A DNA stretch of 64,000 bases from Hermodice carunculata (GCA_964020975.1 OZ026628.1:17038240-17102239), one strand, 5' to 3'; shown: positions 1 to 13,045, numbered from the stretch's first letter. Notes: generated by a model from the sequence alone, not told the origin. Numbers and translations: made by a program.

Positions 1-2263
1 AAAATTTTATATTCATTTGTTTGATAATTTACCATTTGTGTCTGCAAAATTCCCTGGATAGAGAGATGTGGTGTTGAGTTGATCGCAAACCATTTTAATT
101 GGAGAAATGTCCCATATATCCGATAAAGCATCTATCCACCCTTGATATAACAGCACATAACATAAGCTAGATATATACAAAATGGGCCAATCTCAACTCT
201 TTCTACAGGCCCTTATGTACGGTTATGCTGTCTAAAACTCCTTTAAAGCTGAAAACTAACTATGAAGCAATGTAACGTAAGCTCCTTACATCAAGGGTTG
301 AAACCGTAATAAAAGACCAATACAGAAAAAGACAGAAGTAACTGCAAACATTGACAACACTGTAACTGCATTACAGTCCAAGGCCTGTATACTATGTGCA
401 CAAAGTGCTCAGATGGGCATTACAACCGTTTTATCGATAGGCCTCACCATACCCTTGGACTACAAATTAAAGTCCTCAAGTCGGGTATCACTGTATGTTG
501 GATTGCAGTCGCTATACAAGAGAGATCAAGACTTCCCTCCAAATACCATGTCACACTAGTTAGAGCAGCTGTACATTCGCTCTACATGTACACGGATATG
601 GCAAATCTTATTTTTTATTTAAAAATGGAACATTTATTGTTGCTATGGATTGTGATCATTTCCTCAAGGCTTACAGTATACATTGCTTAAATATGTCTCG
701 ATGATAACCAAAAAACGCAAAAAAGACAGTAAAGAATACTCATGACTGCTTTTATAAGAAATGTAAAACAACCCACAAAATCAAATTTGTGCAGAATGCT
801 CACTTTCAAAAAAAAAAAAAAGAACTGCGATCTGTTTGAACGTAGAAACAAATAGATGTATAATAATATGAGAGCTTTCCTACCGAAACACGGTTTACTA
901 AGTTTATAGTACATGTGGTCAGGAAGAAATTGTAATAAAGGCCTGCACGTATCGTTTATAGTTACATTATTCTATGTGATATGTTATCTACGTATTTCAT
1001 TCTACCATATTATAGGTAAACATATACCTCACATAATTTTCCTTTGTCACTTTCTTTCCAGGAAAATACCCCCTACATGGTAGTTTATAAAATACTTAAT
1101 AACGTTTTTACTCGACCAGTATGCCATACTGTGTCTCAAGACATCTTGGCTTCATGATGTGGTAAAAAGATGATCATTAAAGCTAAAATTGTCCCGAATC
1201 AACATTAATGTCCGAGAGATTTCATTTGGGAAAATGGCGTCAGTTATATTGCTGCATGCAAATGGTTAGGTAAGTATCATCACATATTATCCATAACAAC
1301 TTTATGCAACACAATTTTAAAAGGAAGTGAGTAAGGTATTAGCATAGTTGTAGTGTCATAGGTTATTACAAAGAGTCCTGTACGGGTTTTATTGAAACAA
1401 ATGGGAAGTCAATGAAAGTAAACACTTTATGGGAATGTGTCCAAAAAATACGTCTCAACAAAGCATTATTAAATCAGTGTATGGGAACCCATTTGCACCA
1501 AACAAGCAAGAAATGATGATAATAGGAGAAAATTGTGACTTTGGATGAACAAAAATTCACCCAAATGATGTTAAATCTGGAAAAACTAGAGATGGCAAAT
1601 AAAGCGAATGAGAGAACTGAATGTGAATCAATGATCCACATGAATGGGTTCCCAAACAATGCGCTGGGGAGCTACTGAAGGCTGATAATGATGATGATTT
1701 GGATGTGACCACAAGTTGTATAGACTGTAGGTTTGGATTGATGAATCTTCTTACTTTAAACAAAATCATGTGTTTTATATAAAGCTTGCTCTGCTCGCTA
1801 GTATATTATTAAACTCATCATCCTTATCATTACTTTCCGATTCAAGTGGTGTTGTTGCTCTCTATTTACACGTGAAGCAGGCATAGATAGCAAAACCTGA
1901 AAAGAAACTAAAAAAAAACAAAACATTATTTAATTGCCAAAGTTGCAGTTTAAATTTGCCCCTGTAGTTGTATATAACGTAGTTTATATGGATGTGGTTG
2001 TCATTCTCAAACAAGCACAATCATTAAATCCTTAATGATCTGCAACTGTCAATGTATAATTGTTTGTTTCTCTCCTTTCAGGCACATATCACATATCCTT
2101 ATTTCAATTGCATGAGACAAATTTAACGTTCAAAACCCGCAAAATAATGAGAAAAAAGAAGGATGCGATTCGTGTATTTCTAATGGTCTCAATGGTTGAC
2201 ACAAAGCCATTAAATCAGACGATGCCTTAAAAATCAATTTTAGTGATCAGGAATTTTCGTTTG
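1..2263. other. Unassigned upstream stretch
   Basis: I see no exon with convincing coding content here. Short open frames have no recognisable domain. The region lies upstream of a receptor stalk exon at 4150, so it may be intron or intergenic DNA of that gene. No Ig-type cysteine/tryptophan/DxGxYxC pattern was found on the + strand. Confidence 0.5.
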
Positions 2264-2375
2264 GCTTTAATTTTTTGTGGGGGGGGGTGTGGGTTTGGTT
2301 TTTGGGGGTTTTTTTTTGTTTTTGGTTTTTTTTTTTGGTTTTATGTTTTTTTGTTTTTTTAAGTTTGGTTATTTT
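2264..2375. repeat. T/G-rich low-complexity tract
   Basis: Runs of T broken by G runs, including about nine consecutive G near 2279-2290. Similar T-run/G-run tracts occur near 3600, 13530 (as C then A), 22360-22460 and 24420-24590. Confidence 0.8.
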
Positions 2376-2909
2376 TTTCTGATTGCAAAGTACAAATATA
2401 CCATTTGTTAAGCAACCGGTACATCATGAAGGGGATAGTATAGTTGGTTTTAATATTTCATATACATATATGTAATCAAGTGGACTTGGATAAAGTCCAT
2501 TGGGTGATTGGAATCTTATAGGCCAACTTAGGCACGGAATATGCATACATAAGGTGCCTTATTTGAATCAACATGCCGATTAAATAGTGCATACAAATTA
2601 GATATAAGTTAAATAGTAAAAAACATTAATTTCCCAGGTCCATAATATCCAGCTGTATAATACAAACAACATTATAAAGCTTATATACAATAAACAAACG
2701 CTTAGAATATGACAACAACAAATTGGAAGTCTGCTTATCAATTCTTTTAATCAAAACTTGTGAGTTTTTGGTATAACAGCTCATCTTTTTTATGTGTCAT
2801 TACATGGGTGGAAACAAAGTGTTGTTTCATACAAAGGTGACTACTTGTACGGCTGTGTGTTTAGACTTTATCATTAATAAGCTAAGGTGCTTCATATAAA
2901 CGTACCGTC

Positions 2910-3019
<110 letters not shown>

Positions 3020-3284
3020 AATGTCCAGTTTTTCAAAGAAAAGATGCACATATTTGAAAACATTTTTTGTACTCTGATATCATACTGATATACATTAAGG
3101 GCTGGCGATACAGACAACACGTATGTGATTTTACCATTAACCAGCTTGAGATAGAAATTTACCGAGCAACATTTACATTGAGCATTCAAATTTGAAGCAA
3201 TTCAACAAGGACTATATATTTGCAAAATAGTCACTTTGACTAACTGTACGAAACTTTTTGGGCTAAGCAAACTTGTCAGTCAAC

Positions 3285-3720
3285 TGAGCTTATAGGATGG
3301 TCCATCGTCCGTTGTCCTTCTGTCATCCATTGAGGTTCTATCCACAATTTACCTTTTGACTTCTTTTCCAATACCGTCATCCAGCTTCACTTCAAACTTG
3401 GTGGGGATGTACTTCGGGTATGTCTCTGCCAAGTTTGGCCGAATAGCCATGCTTCAGTCAGTGATTTTGGAATTTTTTATTTTTTTGTTATTAATTTTTT
3501 TAATGTTTTTTTTTTATTTGGCAGGGAGTCTTAAAATAATCTTCTTTAAAAGGTTTGTTCAAGCGGTCATGCTTTGTGATTTTGTGTTGTAGTTGTTTGG
3601 TTTTTTTTTGGGGGGGGGGACAAATCTTAAAAAATCTTCCCCAACTTAACTGCTCACCCAATTGCTTCGATATCACATGGGAACAGTCCTGTCACTCCTA
3701 GTTTTTAATTTGTTCAACCG
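3285..3720 (+). repeat. Dispersed repeat, copy 1
   Basis: The stretch with TCATCCAGCTTCACTTCAAA then CTTGGTGGGGATGTACTT and GTCTCTGCCAAG is repeated in diverged form at about 31735-32060, and in part at 32395-32480. No transposase is visible. It is probably a nonautonomous dispersed repeat whose family I cannot name. Confidence 0.6.
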
Positions 3721-4149
3721 GTGGTGCTGCAATTTTATTCATTTTTTATGTTTTAGCGTGTGTTTTCCCTACGTTCAGTTTTTACACCTATCCGCATCGA
3801 TTCATATGCACTTTCAATAATTAGATCAGAGGCCATATTGCCTAACTGAAGTTATTCTAACCTCCTTGGCATGAAGGTCTATATCGTTTTATGTTATATT
3901 GACATAAGCCCCCTTTTCAGGTACATTGACATGGACTCCTATTTCATATGTATGTACGGGCTTAATTTGTATGCTGAAATCAACAATTTTAGCAGCAGGC
4001 AAAAAATCAGTGTCATGCAAGCGTAGGTGTTTATTCCTTTACATGTAATTAAAACACCTGTTTGCACTACCAGAAACGTTTTTGATTCGATGCAATACGT
4101 CTTGAATGTTTACAAGTGGACCTTGTGATAATTTTGTGTCTTGTTACAG

Positions 4150-4179
4150 AGCTTCCCCGACAGAATTACCCAACTCCAG
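4150..4179 (+). CDS. 30-bp stalk exon of Ig-type receptor gene 1
   Basis: The acceptor TTGTTACAG is followed by 30 bases and the strong donor GTAAGT. The exon is phase 1 on both sides (2 + 27 + 1 bases) and reads LPRQNYPTPG once joined to the next exon. The phase matches the transmembrane exon at 7374 exactly, so it can encode a short proline-containing extracellular stalk just before the membrane segment. The strongest support is a diverged second copy at 44516-44545 with the same length, the same phase and the same GTAAGT donor, beside other remnants of the same gene type. A 30-bp exon cannot be proven from one sequence, and the Ig exons that should precede it are not visible upstream in this window. 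Confidence 0.6.
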
Positions 4180-4641
4180 GTAAGTATCAATTTAACCAGA
4201 CATCCACTTAACATTGTGTAGATCATGGCAATGCCCTTGATTAAAAGTATACACTTATATGTCCTCTTAATGGACAGTTTATGCACGAGTGAAGATCAAT
4301 AGAAAACAGAACAGGAAAGGCGGCATAGATAAACAACTCTTTAAGTAACTATATGGCAAGGATTCGCTTACAGTGTGTTATACATGCAAATGAGATAGTA
4401 GCTGTATTGATACTAATGCGGCTGCTCTGTCAGTGGGCCTAGCTGCACTTTGTCAGTGGGAGTGATAAGCCAATCAGAATAAACGTCATGTGACCAGTCT
4501 TCTGGAATTTTGTCCCTGCTATTTACATTGAGCAGATAATGCAGGGCTTTGAGGGCAGTTGAATCCGTTGACATTAGAGGAATTTTGTCAGTTTCTATAC
4601 AGTGTTATCAGATACAAAGTCCTTCATTTATATACTCCTGG

Positions 4642-4838
<197 letters not shown>

Positions 4839-4861
4839 AATTCAACAGAAAAAAAAACAGG

Positions 4862-5700
4862 CACCCCCCTTCAACATTGAAAACATGTGATAAAGGATGT
4901 GTATTGGGGACTTTCTTTTATTGTATCAGTGTATTTATTACCTGCTTTTGGAGCATATGCTGGTCCTGAAAAAGACCTTTTCGTTTGTTTGAAGGCCACA
5001 CATGTTGTTTTTCCTGTATGTCCACCATGCTTCTTCAAGCAGGCCTGGTCCCACTTTGGTATGCTTCTAGTAAACTTGCCTATCTCGACCTGGGGAATTA
5101 AGATGCACTGGTCTGTCGGCCGCTGTGCTACTTGATCCAGGGTGGCCACAGGTTGTTGCTAATCTGTGAGCCAACAGCCAAGCTCATTCTATAAATTTTT
5201 AATTTGGGACAGGTTAGGCGATCTGGCTGGTCATGGCAAGATTTGGATGTAATGCTGCCAGGGAAACTTTATCGACTTGTGCAGCATATTGCTGTGCACT
5301 GTCTTGCTCGAACACTAGCCCACGATGTTGCTAAAAACCATTAGGTCACTGTTAGCTGGATATCTCCACATGGTGATTGTGATTGCCACCCCCACCCACA
5401 TCATAATGCTGCCTCCTCCATAGCAGTCATGTCCCACCATGCATCCATCCACAAACCTGCCTGTTGACATATGTATAACTGTATTTTCCCATCATGGAAT
5501 TCGAGGCAGAAATTGTGACTCCTCCTACCACATTGGACTCGCCCACTGACTTCTTGTCAAGTCAGCATATTCCTGACCATACTATATCCATGCAGACTTT
5601 TGTAGAAGACCAAGAGAGATAGAATGTCATGGCAGCATGAGCTCAGCTTGGCCAACAGTAGTGCCCTGTTTAGTACATGCCATAAACGCTGCAATGTTGC
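4862..5700 (-). pseudogene. Tc1-like transposase remnant
   Basis: Read on the minus strand, fragments in shifting frames follow the order of a Tc1/mariner-family transposase. Near 5400 there is a GGG-rich stretch like the family's GGGSVMVWGG block. GLVFEQDSAQQYAAQV near 5300 corresponds to the family's VFQQDNARPHxA catalytic block. HDQPDRLTCPKLKIYRM near 5215 corresponds to WPARSPDLSPIEHLWD, and the last residues near 4990-5060 correspond to the C-terminal GGHT region. Many stops and frame changes separate these pieces, so the copy is long dead. The alignment is to family motifs recalled from general knowledge. I did not identify its terminal repeats. It lies inside the receptor intron next to a (TA)n array. 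Confidence 0.65.
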
Positions 5701-7373
5701 AGATCTGGTGACAATGTTGACGGTAATAAATTGATAGCTTGGATTATGAAGACAGAACGGATGAGTAACTATGGGCAGCTCCTAAATATCCCTAACGAGC
5801 AAATAACGTGTGGCCTATTCCGATCTACTGCTTGTGGGGCAATTTAGAATGATTTGGGAATTTGCTGAAACTCTTGTCATTATCGAATTCACTGGTCAGC
5901 ACACTACAGGTGAACAGATATTTGATCGATAACTTTAGACCTCGCATGTAAAATGATGTTTACCTCTGCCGACTTGAGGCTATGAGATGTTAGATTTACC
6001 ATTAATTCGTAATTCTTGTTTTGTCTGCCTCTATAAAACCAGTAGACATGTTTGCAAACTATATGGGTAGTACTTTGGGTGGGTCCTCACCAAATTTGTC
6101 ACACAGTTTGTGGTTGGTACTTCGCCTAGCATGTACAATTTGGTAACAGTATTTCCGTATGTATAATGCATAGCTATGAAGCCGCGAATATTTCAATTGT
6201 CTATTGAGTTGATCTCTGTCATTTTAATATAATGAGAACATGTGGTGCTTACCAGTAGTATTCAGCAAAGAGTGTCCAGGATGTGCATTATATTGCTCAC
6301 AACCCAATGTGGGCAGCCCAGATATCCATATACATGACTCAGTACCCAGTGATGGGTCAGCACCCAGGCCACATAGGATAGAATTGTCTAGTCAGGACTT
6401 TTTTCTAGGGTGTATATCACAAAGAACTAGAAGTCATATTGGTTCATTTGGAAAATTTCCTACAACTGTGTCAATTCAATTGTGCACGCTCCACCCAGTA
6501 AGCATGATCATGAGAATCGATCAGATTAAAAAATCCACGAGAACATCCTTTAGAAATGTCTCCTCATTTCACTTGCTTATTGCATGGTACACAAAGGGTT
6601 GCCATTATGTAGTTTGGTAAGCCAGAACTGGACACTCCATCAAGGTAAAAACTGACTGCAGGGTAAGTTATCCCTTCTATGCTGCAAAATCCTTTCTGAT
6701 ATTAGGAGGGCTCACAGACAGCCGAAAAATTAGCATCTTTAATGGATCTCTTAAAATATATACAAAGGAAACCCAGTGCACTAAATATACTTTTATTTGA
6801 TACTATGTAATCAGAGGATCGGTTCTAACATAAAAGAGCTTATAAAAAGACGCACACAAAGTTGGTCAATAATTAAGTGCATTTAGCAGGCAGAAAAGGT
6901 ATTTGATTTACCATTGTTATGACCGGTTGATTTGCCTCGATATTCACGTGTTTTTTAATATTTCTAATATGCATGCATTGTTTATATTTGCAAAACAGTT
7001 GCGGTAATGTGACAATCATTAGCATAACGATATAAAAATCGTAGGAAATCGTTTTGACGCTGCAGAACTGTTCTTCAGTCGTTTTGTTTCAGAACTAATT
7101 ATCATGACACTTCATACTTCCACTGTAGTGACATGTTGCACTAAACATGTTCTATGTGTATTCATAAAGAAGGGTTGATATGAGTTTGTATGTTTCTGAA
7201 TCCTTGTTTTTTGTTGAGAAAATACACTTTTATCTAAATTATTTGAAGAAATTGTGCATTTTGCTGGAAGAAAAGCTAGACCAACACCTCCAAAGTTAAT
7301 GGTGATGCATTACCAAACATCGACATTCTAACATATAATGTTAACTACCTGAAAAATATTTCTTTGCTTCCAG
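5701..7373 (+). other. Remainder of receptor intron; no gene seen
   Basis: Between the Tc1 remnant and the membrane exon I see no repeat with clear ends and no open frame with recognisable content. A 126-codon frame near 6240-6620 has no domain. Confidence 0.5.
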
Positions 7374-7493
7374 GAGCACATTATGCACGTGTCAAGGCTG
7401 CATCAATAATGGGTAGCCTGTTAACATTTGCAATGTTCGTGGCCACATGTGTAGTTATGTACAGGTGCAAAAAGAGAGCAACCCGCAATAAAG
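7374..7493 (+). CDS. Transmembrane exon of Ig-type receptor gene 1
   Basis: The acceptor TTTGCTTCCAG opens a 120-bp exon closed by the donor GTATGG, phase 1 on both sides. It reads AHYARVKAAS, then a hydrophobic stretch of about 20 residues (IMGSLLTFAMFVATCVVMY), then the basic stop-transfer sequence RCKKRATRNK. This is a type I single-pass membrane anchor. The phase fits the upstream stalk exon (PTPG + AHYAR) and the downstream tail exon at 9157 (NK + ESPKGN). The exon product would sit in the plasma membrane and link the Ig ectodomain to the tyrosine-rich tail. The basic residues are all on the cytoplasmic side, and there is no charged residue inside the membrane segment of the sort that pairs with ITAM adaptors. 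An isolated hydrophobic frame could arise by chance, but the splice sites, phases and neighbours agree. Confidence 0.82.
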
Positions 7494-7646
7494 GTATGGG
7501 ACAAATAAATGGCATTTAAACACAATTGTTGTATGAGCATCGTTTTTATCTATGTGTTTTATATGAATCTTGTTTTTATGGATCAGTATTGGTCTGAAAT
7601 AAAAATTTATCTGTGTATCATTTATCTTTGCCAAATCTGGCATTAG

Positions 7647-7864
7647 GTACAGAAACTAAAGATATTCTAGGCCAGCTGAAATTGCATGCATATTGGGCCT
7701 GCAATCAAATAGTCATAACTGACATAGATGACTATAGTGTTCCAGATCTACGTTCATCTTCAAAAAAGCAACTTATGCGGTGGTTTAATAATACTTTAGA
7801 TAGGCAAGCACAAACAAACACCACAAAGGAAAGGGAGAGTGTCAGCAGCTACCATTCACATTAA
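7647..7864 (+). CDS. Possible alternative terminal exon of receptor gene 1
   Basis: A fair acceptor (CTGGCATTAG) 153 bp after the membrane exon opens a frame that continues in phase from that exon (G + TETKDILGQL) for 71 codons to a stop at 7864. It would give a shorter tail with a tyrosine in DDYSVPDL and another near the end (SSYHSH), lacking all the YVNM-type motifs of the exon at 9157. The phase match and lack of stops support it. The weak polypyrimidine tract and lack of a second copy in the decayed paralogue argue against it. It may simply be a chance open frame in the intron. Confidence 0.33.
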
Positions 7865-8472
7865 AGGCGACAAGCCGCATCACTAATATTGATTGAGCCA
7901 TGCCATGCTGCATACTCCCTAGCTTCCACTACCTGACTTCTACAGCTTTTGTAGGCACACTTTGAGCGAGTTGTGCACAAAGGGTGCAGAGAAAGCTGTT
8001 GACCCGGACAATTATATTCGCTGGGGCCAAAAGCATGATGGCTCTTGAACGAAAGGTCTTGTTCCAAAGAATATGGGTCTTGCATCCTTTTCATAATTAA
8101 GGCCAGTTCGTTTTAATTAGTTCGACTTAAGTTGCAGTTGACATTGGAAGAGTTAATAAGGAAAATTTATATTAACCTGCCACATAGATCATAAAAAGGT
8201 GGGATCAAGAAGTGAAGTTTTACATTAATTTTGCGCCGAGGATACAAGGAAAAAATGGGTGCCGACTGCTGATTTGGTTATTCAGATATTAAGAAAAAGT
8301 CAAACACAAACTTGCTGAGAGTGTGTGCACAGTAATTACAAGCTGGCTTAAAAAAATATTAGACTCGGATAGGGAAAAGTGAAACAGGTGTGAAATGTAC
8401 ATTTTCTTGGGAGCTGAAGTGTACACATCATGCCCGTACACAGGATTCCTCATTTTCAAACAGAATGGCATA

Positions 8473-8633
<161 letters not shown>

Positions 8634-9156
8634 GATTCATAAGCGTCATGTATCACAGGGAGACTACAATTTCTGTTATGAGTAAATTGTCAATGGTTAA
8701 TGGGACTACAACGTTAACAGTTTGATGAAAACTGTTCTTGCTTGAGAAATGTACTGAAATAAAAAAAAACTAGTGAAAGTGGACACTATCGCCAGCTAAA
8801 AACTAATTACCTCAATCACATTATAAAATAAAGATTTTCATGATCCCTGTGTAAAGAATTTACAGATTCACATGAATCCTCCCCTGTTTTTAAACATCTA
8901 TCTTATGCATGATCAGAAAGTGGGATATGTTTCAATTGCTAAATTTACTAAGCAAATATTACTCGAATGATTGTCCGTGTATGTATTGTAATAGTTTAAC
9001 TAAAGTGTGTCACTTAATACCTTATTCATGTCAATGTGCATTCACATATTATAAATATACATATCATTCTCTGTTTTCATACTGAATGTTAGAAACAAAT
9101 GGTCCTGCCGTAGGGGTGTGCATAATGTAACAATTGTATTGTTATTTATGTTGTAG

Positions 9157-9689
9157 AATCACCCAAGGGAAATAGAAACTTCGTACCACACCCTTCGATC
9201 AGTACGATAACACAGAGAGAAATAGACACACACATTGCAGCATATGATATACCAACTACACAGCAAGATATTTGTGCACAGCAAGATCTGATTCTACCTT
9301 ACGCGGTATCCATGGGCAAACAAAGCAAGAGGTCTCACACATATGTCAATATGCCTGGGTATGAGTGTAACTCTACAGGGACGACAGGTGTGTCGAGAAG
9401 TATGACGGAAGACAAAAGCGTAGTGCCTGGGACCAGCAACCACAGTACAGATGAAAGTGTCCTTCGTACCACCATAACATATGTAAACACAGAGTTAAAA
9501 ACTCCCGGTGCAAGCCAGATCGGGTATATACCAATGTCAAAACCAATGAATGGGAAGCTGAATATGTCAGACACCTGTCAGGCTGTGAAGGAAATACGCG
9601 TTCCTACTCTAGACAGCATGCAATCTGCAGGAGTTAGAAGGGAGAATGAAAATCGCTTGAGTGTGCATGAATACATGGAACTTTATTGA
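9157..9689 (+). CDS. Tyrosine-rich cytoplasmic tail exon (last coding exon) of receptor gene 1
   Basis: The acceptor TTTATGTTGTAG opens a frame of 176 residues plus stop, in phase with the membrane exon. The tail has seven or eight tyrosines in short motifs: AAYDIP (codon at 9243), LPYAVS (9300), YVNM (9342), YEC (9360), YVNT (9480), YIPM (9524) and EYMELY at the C-terminus (9672 and 9684). From known SH2 preferences, YxxM binds PI3K p85 and YxN binds Grb2. YVNM satisfies both, as does YMNM of CD28. YMEL resembles an ITIM/ITAM half but lacks the usual residue at -2. The remainder is Ser/Thr-rich and probably unstructured. A decayed copy of the exon end and 3' UTR lies near 45.1-45.6 kb. This looks like a signalling receptor tail. 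The function is inference, while the reading frame and splice phase are seen directly. Confidence 0.82.
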
Positions 9690-10714
9690 AACAATTTTCC
9701 ACAAAACAAACCTTTTTCAATATATTGGAAACTTGGAAAAACTAAAGAGCTGACGCTATACATTCTATATGAGAAAAAAAAGTCTTGTCCTCAGAGGGTA
9801 TGGTCTCTTGTGACACTACATTGTAATTTAAGACCCTTACCCAAGACGGCACGAGAATGATACTACTGCTATATTGCATTAAATGCTTATATTTAATAAT
9901 CTGCTGATTCACTTCGTTTTTATATGGTCAGTTTGTCTAGACTTTTGTTGTCATCTGGTAAGGTCAACCTGTTGCACCTTTACTTTTATTTACTTAAGTC
10001 TTAATAGTTAATTTTTTTATATATATTTTAATTATCATGACAAAAAAGCATTTTCTCAGTTTTGAAAACAAGAATATGCAACACTGACACTTTTACACTT
10101 TGAGTCGTGTCCCTTGTAATTTTTATAAGTATAATCCGAAAGGTCTGCCACTGAGAATGAGTAATCACAATGCAGTCACTTGTAATTTAACGTGTCATAA
10201 TCGTGGTCAGTTAATTTGCAGTGTAATTGAGATGCAATTAAGGAAAGCATTCCTGTACGAATCACAAAGATGCAGGAAATTTTCAGCACCAATTTTGATA
10301 AACTGTAATACAATGTTGATTGAGCTTATATGAATAGAAATAAACTATTCTGTTCTGATATTATATAGCTGTAAAGTACATTGGCAGCAAGAAGCTTTGA
10401 AAAACCATAAAGTTCCATCTAGACATAAAATTATTAAATGATTTCCATGAAGCACATACTTATAAAACAGGTACAAAGTGGACTTTTCACGGACGAAATA
10501 CCTTCATGGAGCAGACGCCCACAGTCCAAATTTCAAACACATTTATAGTCTGAGTTCTTCCCAAAGAAAATATGTCTAACTGGATAACAGTACTGATGTA
10601 AAAAGAAAAGGGATTTATTATAATTGTGTATATTGATCCTGAATGTACAGCCTGTGGTATTTTGAAGATTTTAAACGGAGGAAAACATTATTATTTTGGT
10701 AACATTAAATATTT
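9690..10714 (+). other. Probable 3' UTR and flank of receptor gene 1
   Basis: Noncoding sequence after the stop. The segment at about 9920-10010 (CAGTTTGTCTAGAC ... CTTAAGTCTTAATAG) recurs diverged at about 45535-45620 next to the decayed tail exon, so it was duplicated with the gene. The small open frame at 10100-10333 has no recognisable content. Confidence 0.5.
10339..10344 (+). promoter_or_regulatory. Candidate polyadenylation signal AATAAA
   Basis: A canonical hexamer about 650 bp after the receptor stop codon, in the + orientation. AT-rich DNA contains chance hexamers, so this is only a candidate. Confidence 0.35.
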
Positions 10715-12560
10715 TTTGGCAATTATCATCAACTTCCCTTAGCATTTTCATGATATTGCTTTAGTAACTTAGTACTTTACATGACCTTTCTTTGCCTACA
10801 CATTTCATACATCATCATAATAAAATTCGCTCTGATGTGTAAAAGAATTTGTCGTATAAAACATGCATTGCAAAACTGAAATAAAAGATATTGACAAAGT
10901 TAATTAGAGTCATACTCATCACACTTGTATTGCGCACATATCAAGATATAAAGATAGGCTGTATGAAATACTGACTATATTGCCTTTTCTGATTTCCACT
11001 CGAGGGCGTGATGATCATATGGTACTTTAGTTTACCCTATAAGTGGTAGCTTCTTTTGAGTGCTGTCTGCCTGGCATTAAACATCTCTTTTACTTCACAA
11101 GATATCTACCAATAATAACTTCAATGTCGTTGACCAATTATCAGTGACCATTACTTATAAAGATTGATATCCAAATTCATTCCCATTTTGAATCCATCCA
11201 AAAACGACAAGTAAACATATAAATGACCAATTACATACAAGTTTTGAACATTCACCAAGCCATGCATATGCCATAAAACTCCAAACAGACAACATCCACA
11301 CAGTGAAAATGACCTTCATGAAAAAAGAAGACAACACTCAATGAAGTCAAAGAGACTTCATCAAATTCCGTGTAAGATTCTACCATGATCAAAATCACCA
11401 GCCATCAAACAGGCCATGTCAAAATCCACTTAGATTAGGATAGACGCACACCAATATAAATAAATATGATATGGAAGAAAACTCTTTTTCCTGACTTAGG
11501 CCTGCAGTATGAAAAATTTGTGGTTTAAAAGTCTAACTGAAGCAAATGAGCAAATGCAAGTTTTACTGAGTAATTACCTTACCCATCTCTAAATGTTACC
11601 GGTAAATTGGTCGCCCATATTCGAGGAATACGTGGAAATACTGGTTTCATCAAGTATTGTTTAAGGTTCTGCCAAATTAATTATCATAAAATCGTGATTT
11701 TTTTTTTTTGTTATCAGTGTCAATTGTCTCAAAGACATCAACATTGACACTTTACTACTCAAGTCATCCTAAAACACGTATTTGTAAATGTTGCCAACCA
11801 TTTTGGTTTACATCTATAGGCACCACAAAACATTTTCGACAAAAGGTGTTGATATGATTTGTCAGGATCACGTACCTCAGGCCAACAGCTTTCCTTGTTG
11901 CACATTGGACGTGTGGGTCTCATCCCACACCAAGGACATCTGGGACTGCAGCCTTAATCTACCCAGAAAAAGTGACACATTTACTGATCACGCTCAGGAC
12001 TGTGCGACATGCATGATACTAGTTTTTGTCATAATAATATACAATAATAAACAGAGGGATTAGGTTGGTTTAATTAGTGTTAATCAGAAAACAGTACAAA
12101 ACAATGAGAGGGTGTACATTGCTTCAATCGGTATCAGTCTCAAAGCTCGCACATATATAAACAAATAGCTAGTTTACAAAGGAATGTTTATACTAGAGTC
12201 TTTATATTCAGAACCACTTCCTCCTAGTTGTTACCCTATTCTACAGCTCAAACTCTATATACTCTATAAGCTTACTTGTGACTATCTAACACATATGAAT
12301 ATCAAAATAGCACTAAACATTTTGCTCACGTTCTTCTGTAGAATTTTGGCTTGGGCTGCATAAGGCCAAATACACTCAAGGGTATTGAGCAGGTAACTAC
12401 TCAGAACATGTTTCAGAGCCTATACCGGTACATGCCAGCTATGTAGTGCCTCCTTATCGAATGCAAATACTCAGGGAAACAACCCACATGATAGTGAATA
12501 ATGAGTCCATGGAATTGGGCTTCAGGGTAACAACTTAAATGTATGTTTTTCACCTGGATA
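10715..12560 (+). repeat. Segmental duplication block A, copy 1
   Basis: A noncoding block collinear with 37190-39100 over its whole length. Matching landmarks include CTCATCACACTTGTATTG, ATGATCATATGGTACTTT, GATTTGTCAGGATCACGT, and the final part starting CAGAACCACTTCCT. The last part (from about 12210) also matches 17585-17850. It directly follows receptor gene 1 and is best explained as 3' flank copied when the genes duplicated. Confidence 0.75.
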
Positions 12561-12859
12561 TGAAAGTAACCTGCTAGAAAAACTGATACATATTTATTAA
12601 TTAAAAGGTGGCATCAGGTGATAAAGTTCAAATTCGGGGACACTAGACTTAGAAAAACCAAACAAGGCAACTTTGCTCTAACTTTTAACTTGCATGATTA
12701 TGTTGTGTAAATTTTAAAATAGGATATGACCCATACGTTAGAAACAATACATTTGGCAAATAAAGAGCAAAAAGTTCGAAAAAACACCACAAATAATCCC
12801 GTTTACCAAACTCTCCCATTTTATGTGCAATTTGTATAAACTTCAAATGTTGTTATACT

Positions 12860-13045
12860 TTGATAAGCTTTTGGCATAAGAGAAATAGTACTGTATTTCT
12901 ATATAAATATGGGCTTCCTCTGTTAATAGTAGTCTGCTTCCTCATCAAAGCAAATAGTGTTCACCTCATTTCCTCGTTTAATATATTAGACTCACGTGCA
13001 TGGACTCATTAAACAAAATATGCTTTCGTTTAGTTGTTATGTTAA
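12860..13045 (+). repeat. Duplicated block B, copy 1
   Basis: The segment around CTTTTGGCATAAGAGAAATA and ACTCACGTGCATGGA recurs at about 41690-41880, and its second half recurs more diverged at about 50080-50240. It is another piece of the duplicated gene flank. Confidence 0.6.

Noticed and set aside
1234-1274. Short ATG frame ending near a GTAAGT donor, a possible signal-peptide exon
   Set aside because: A stop codon (TAG) falls directly at the donor and the frame is too short and not hydrophobic enough.
6240-6620. 126-codon frame in the receptor intron
   Set aside because: No domain, no splice-site support and no second copy.
9342-9683. ITIM or ITAM in the receptor tail
   Set aside because: No tyrosine has both a fitting -2 residue and I/L/V at +3. 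YMEL lacks the -2 residue and YIPM has Met at +3, so inhibitory ITIM or paired ITAM calls are not supported.
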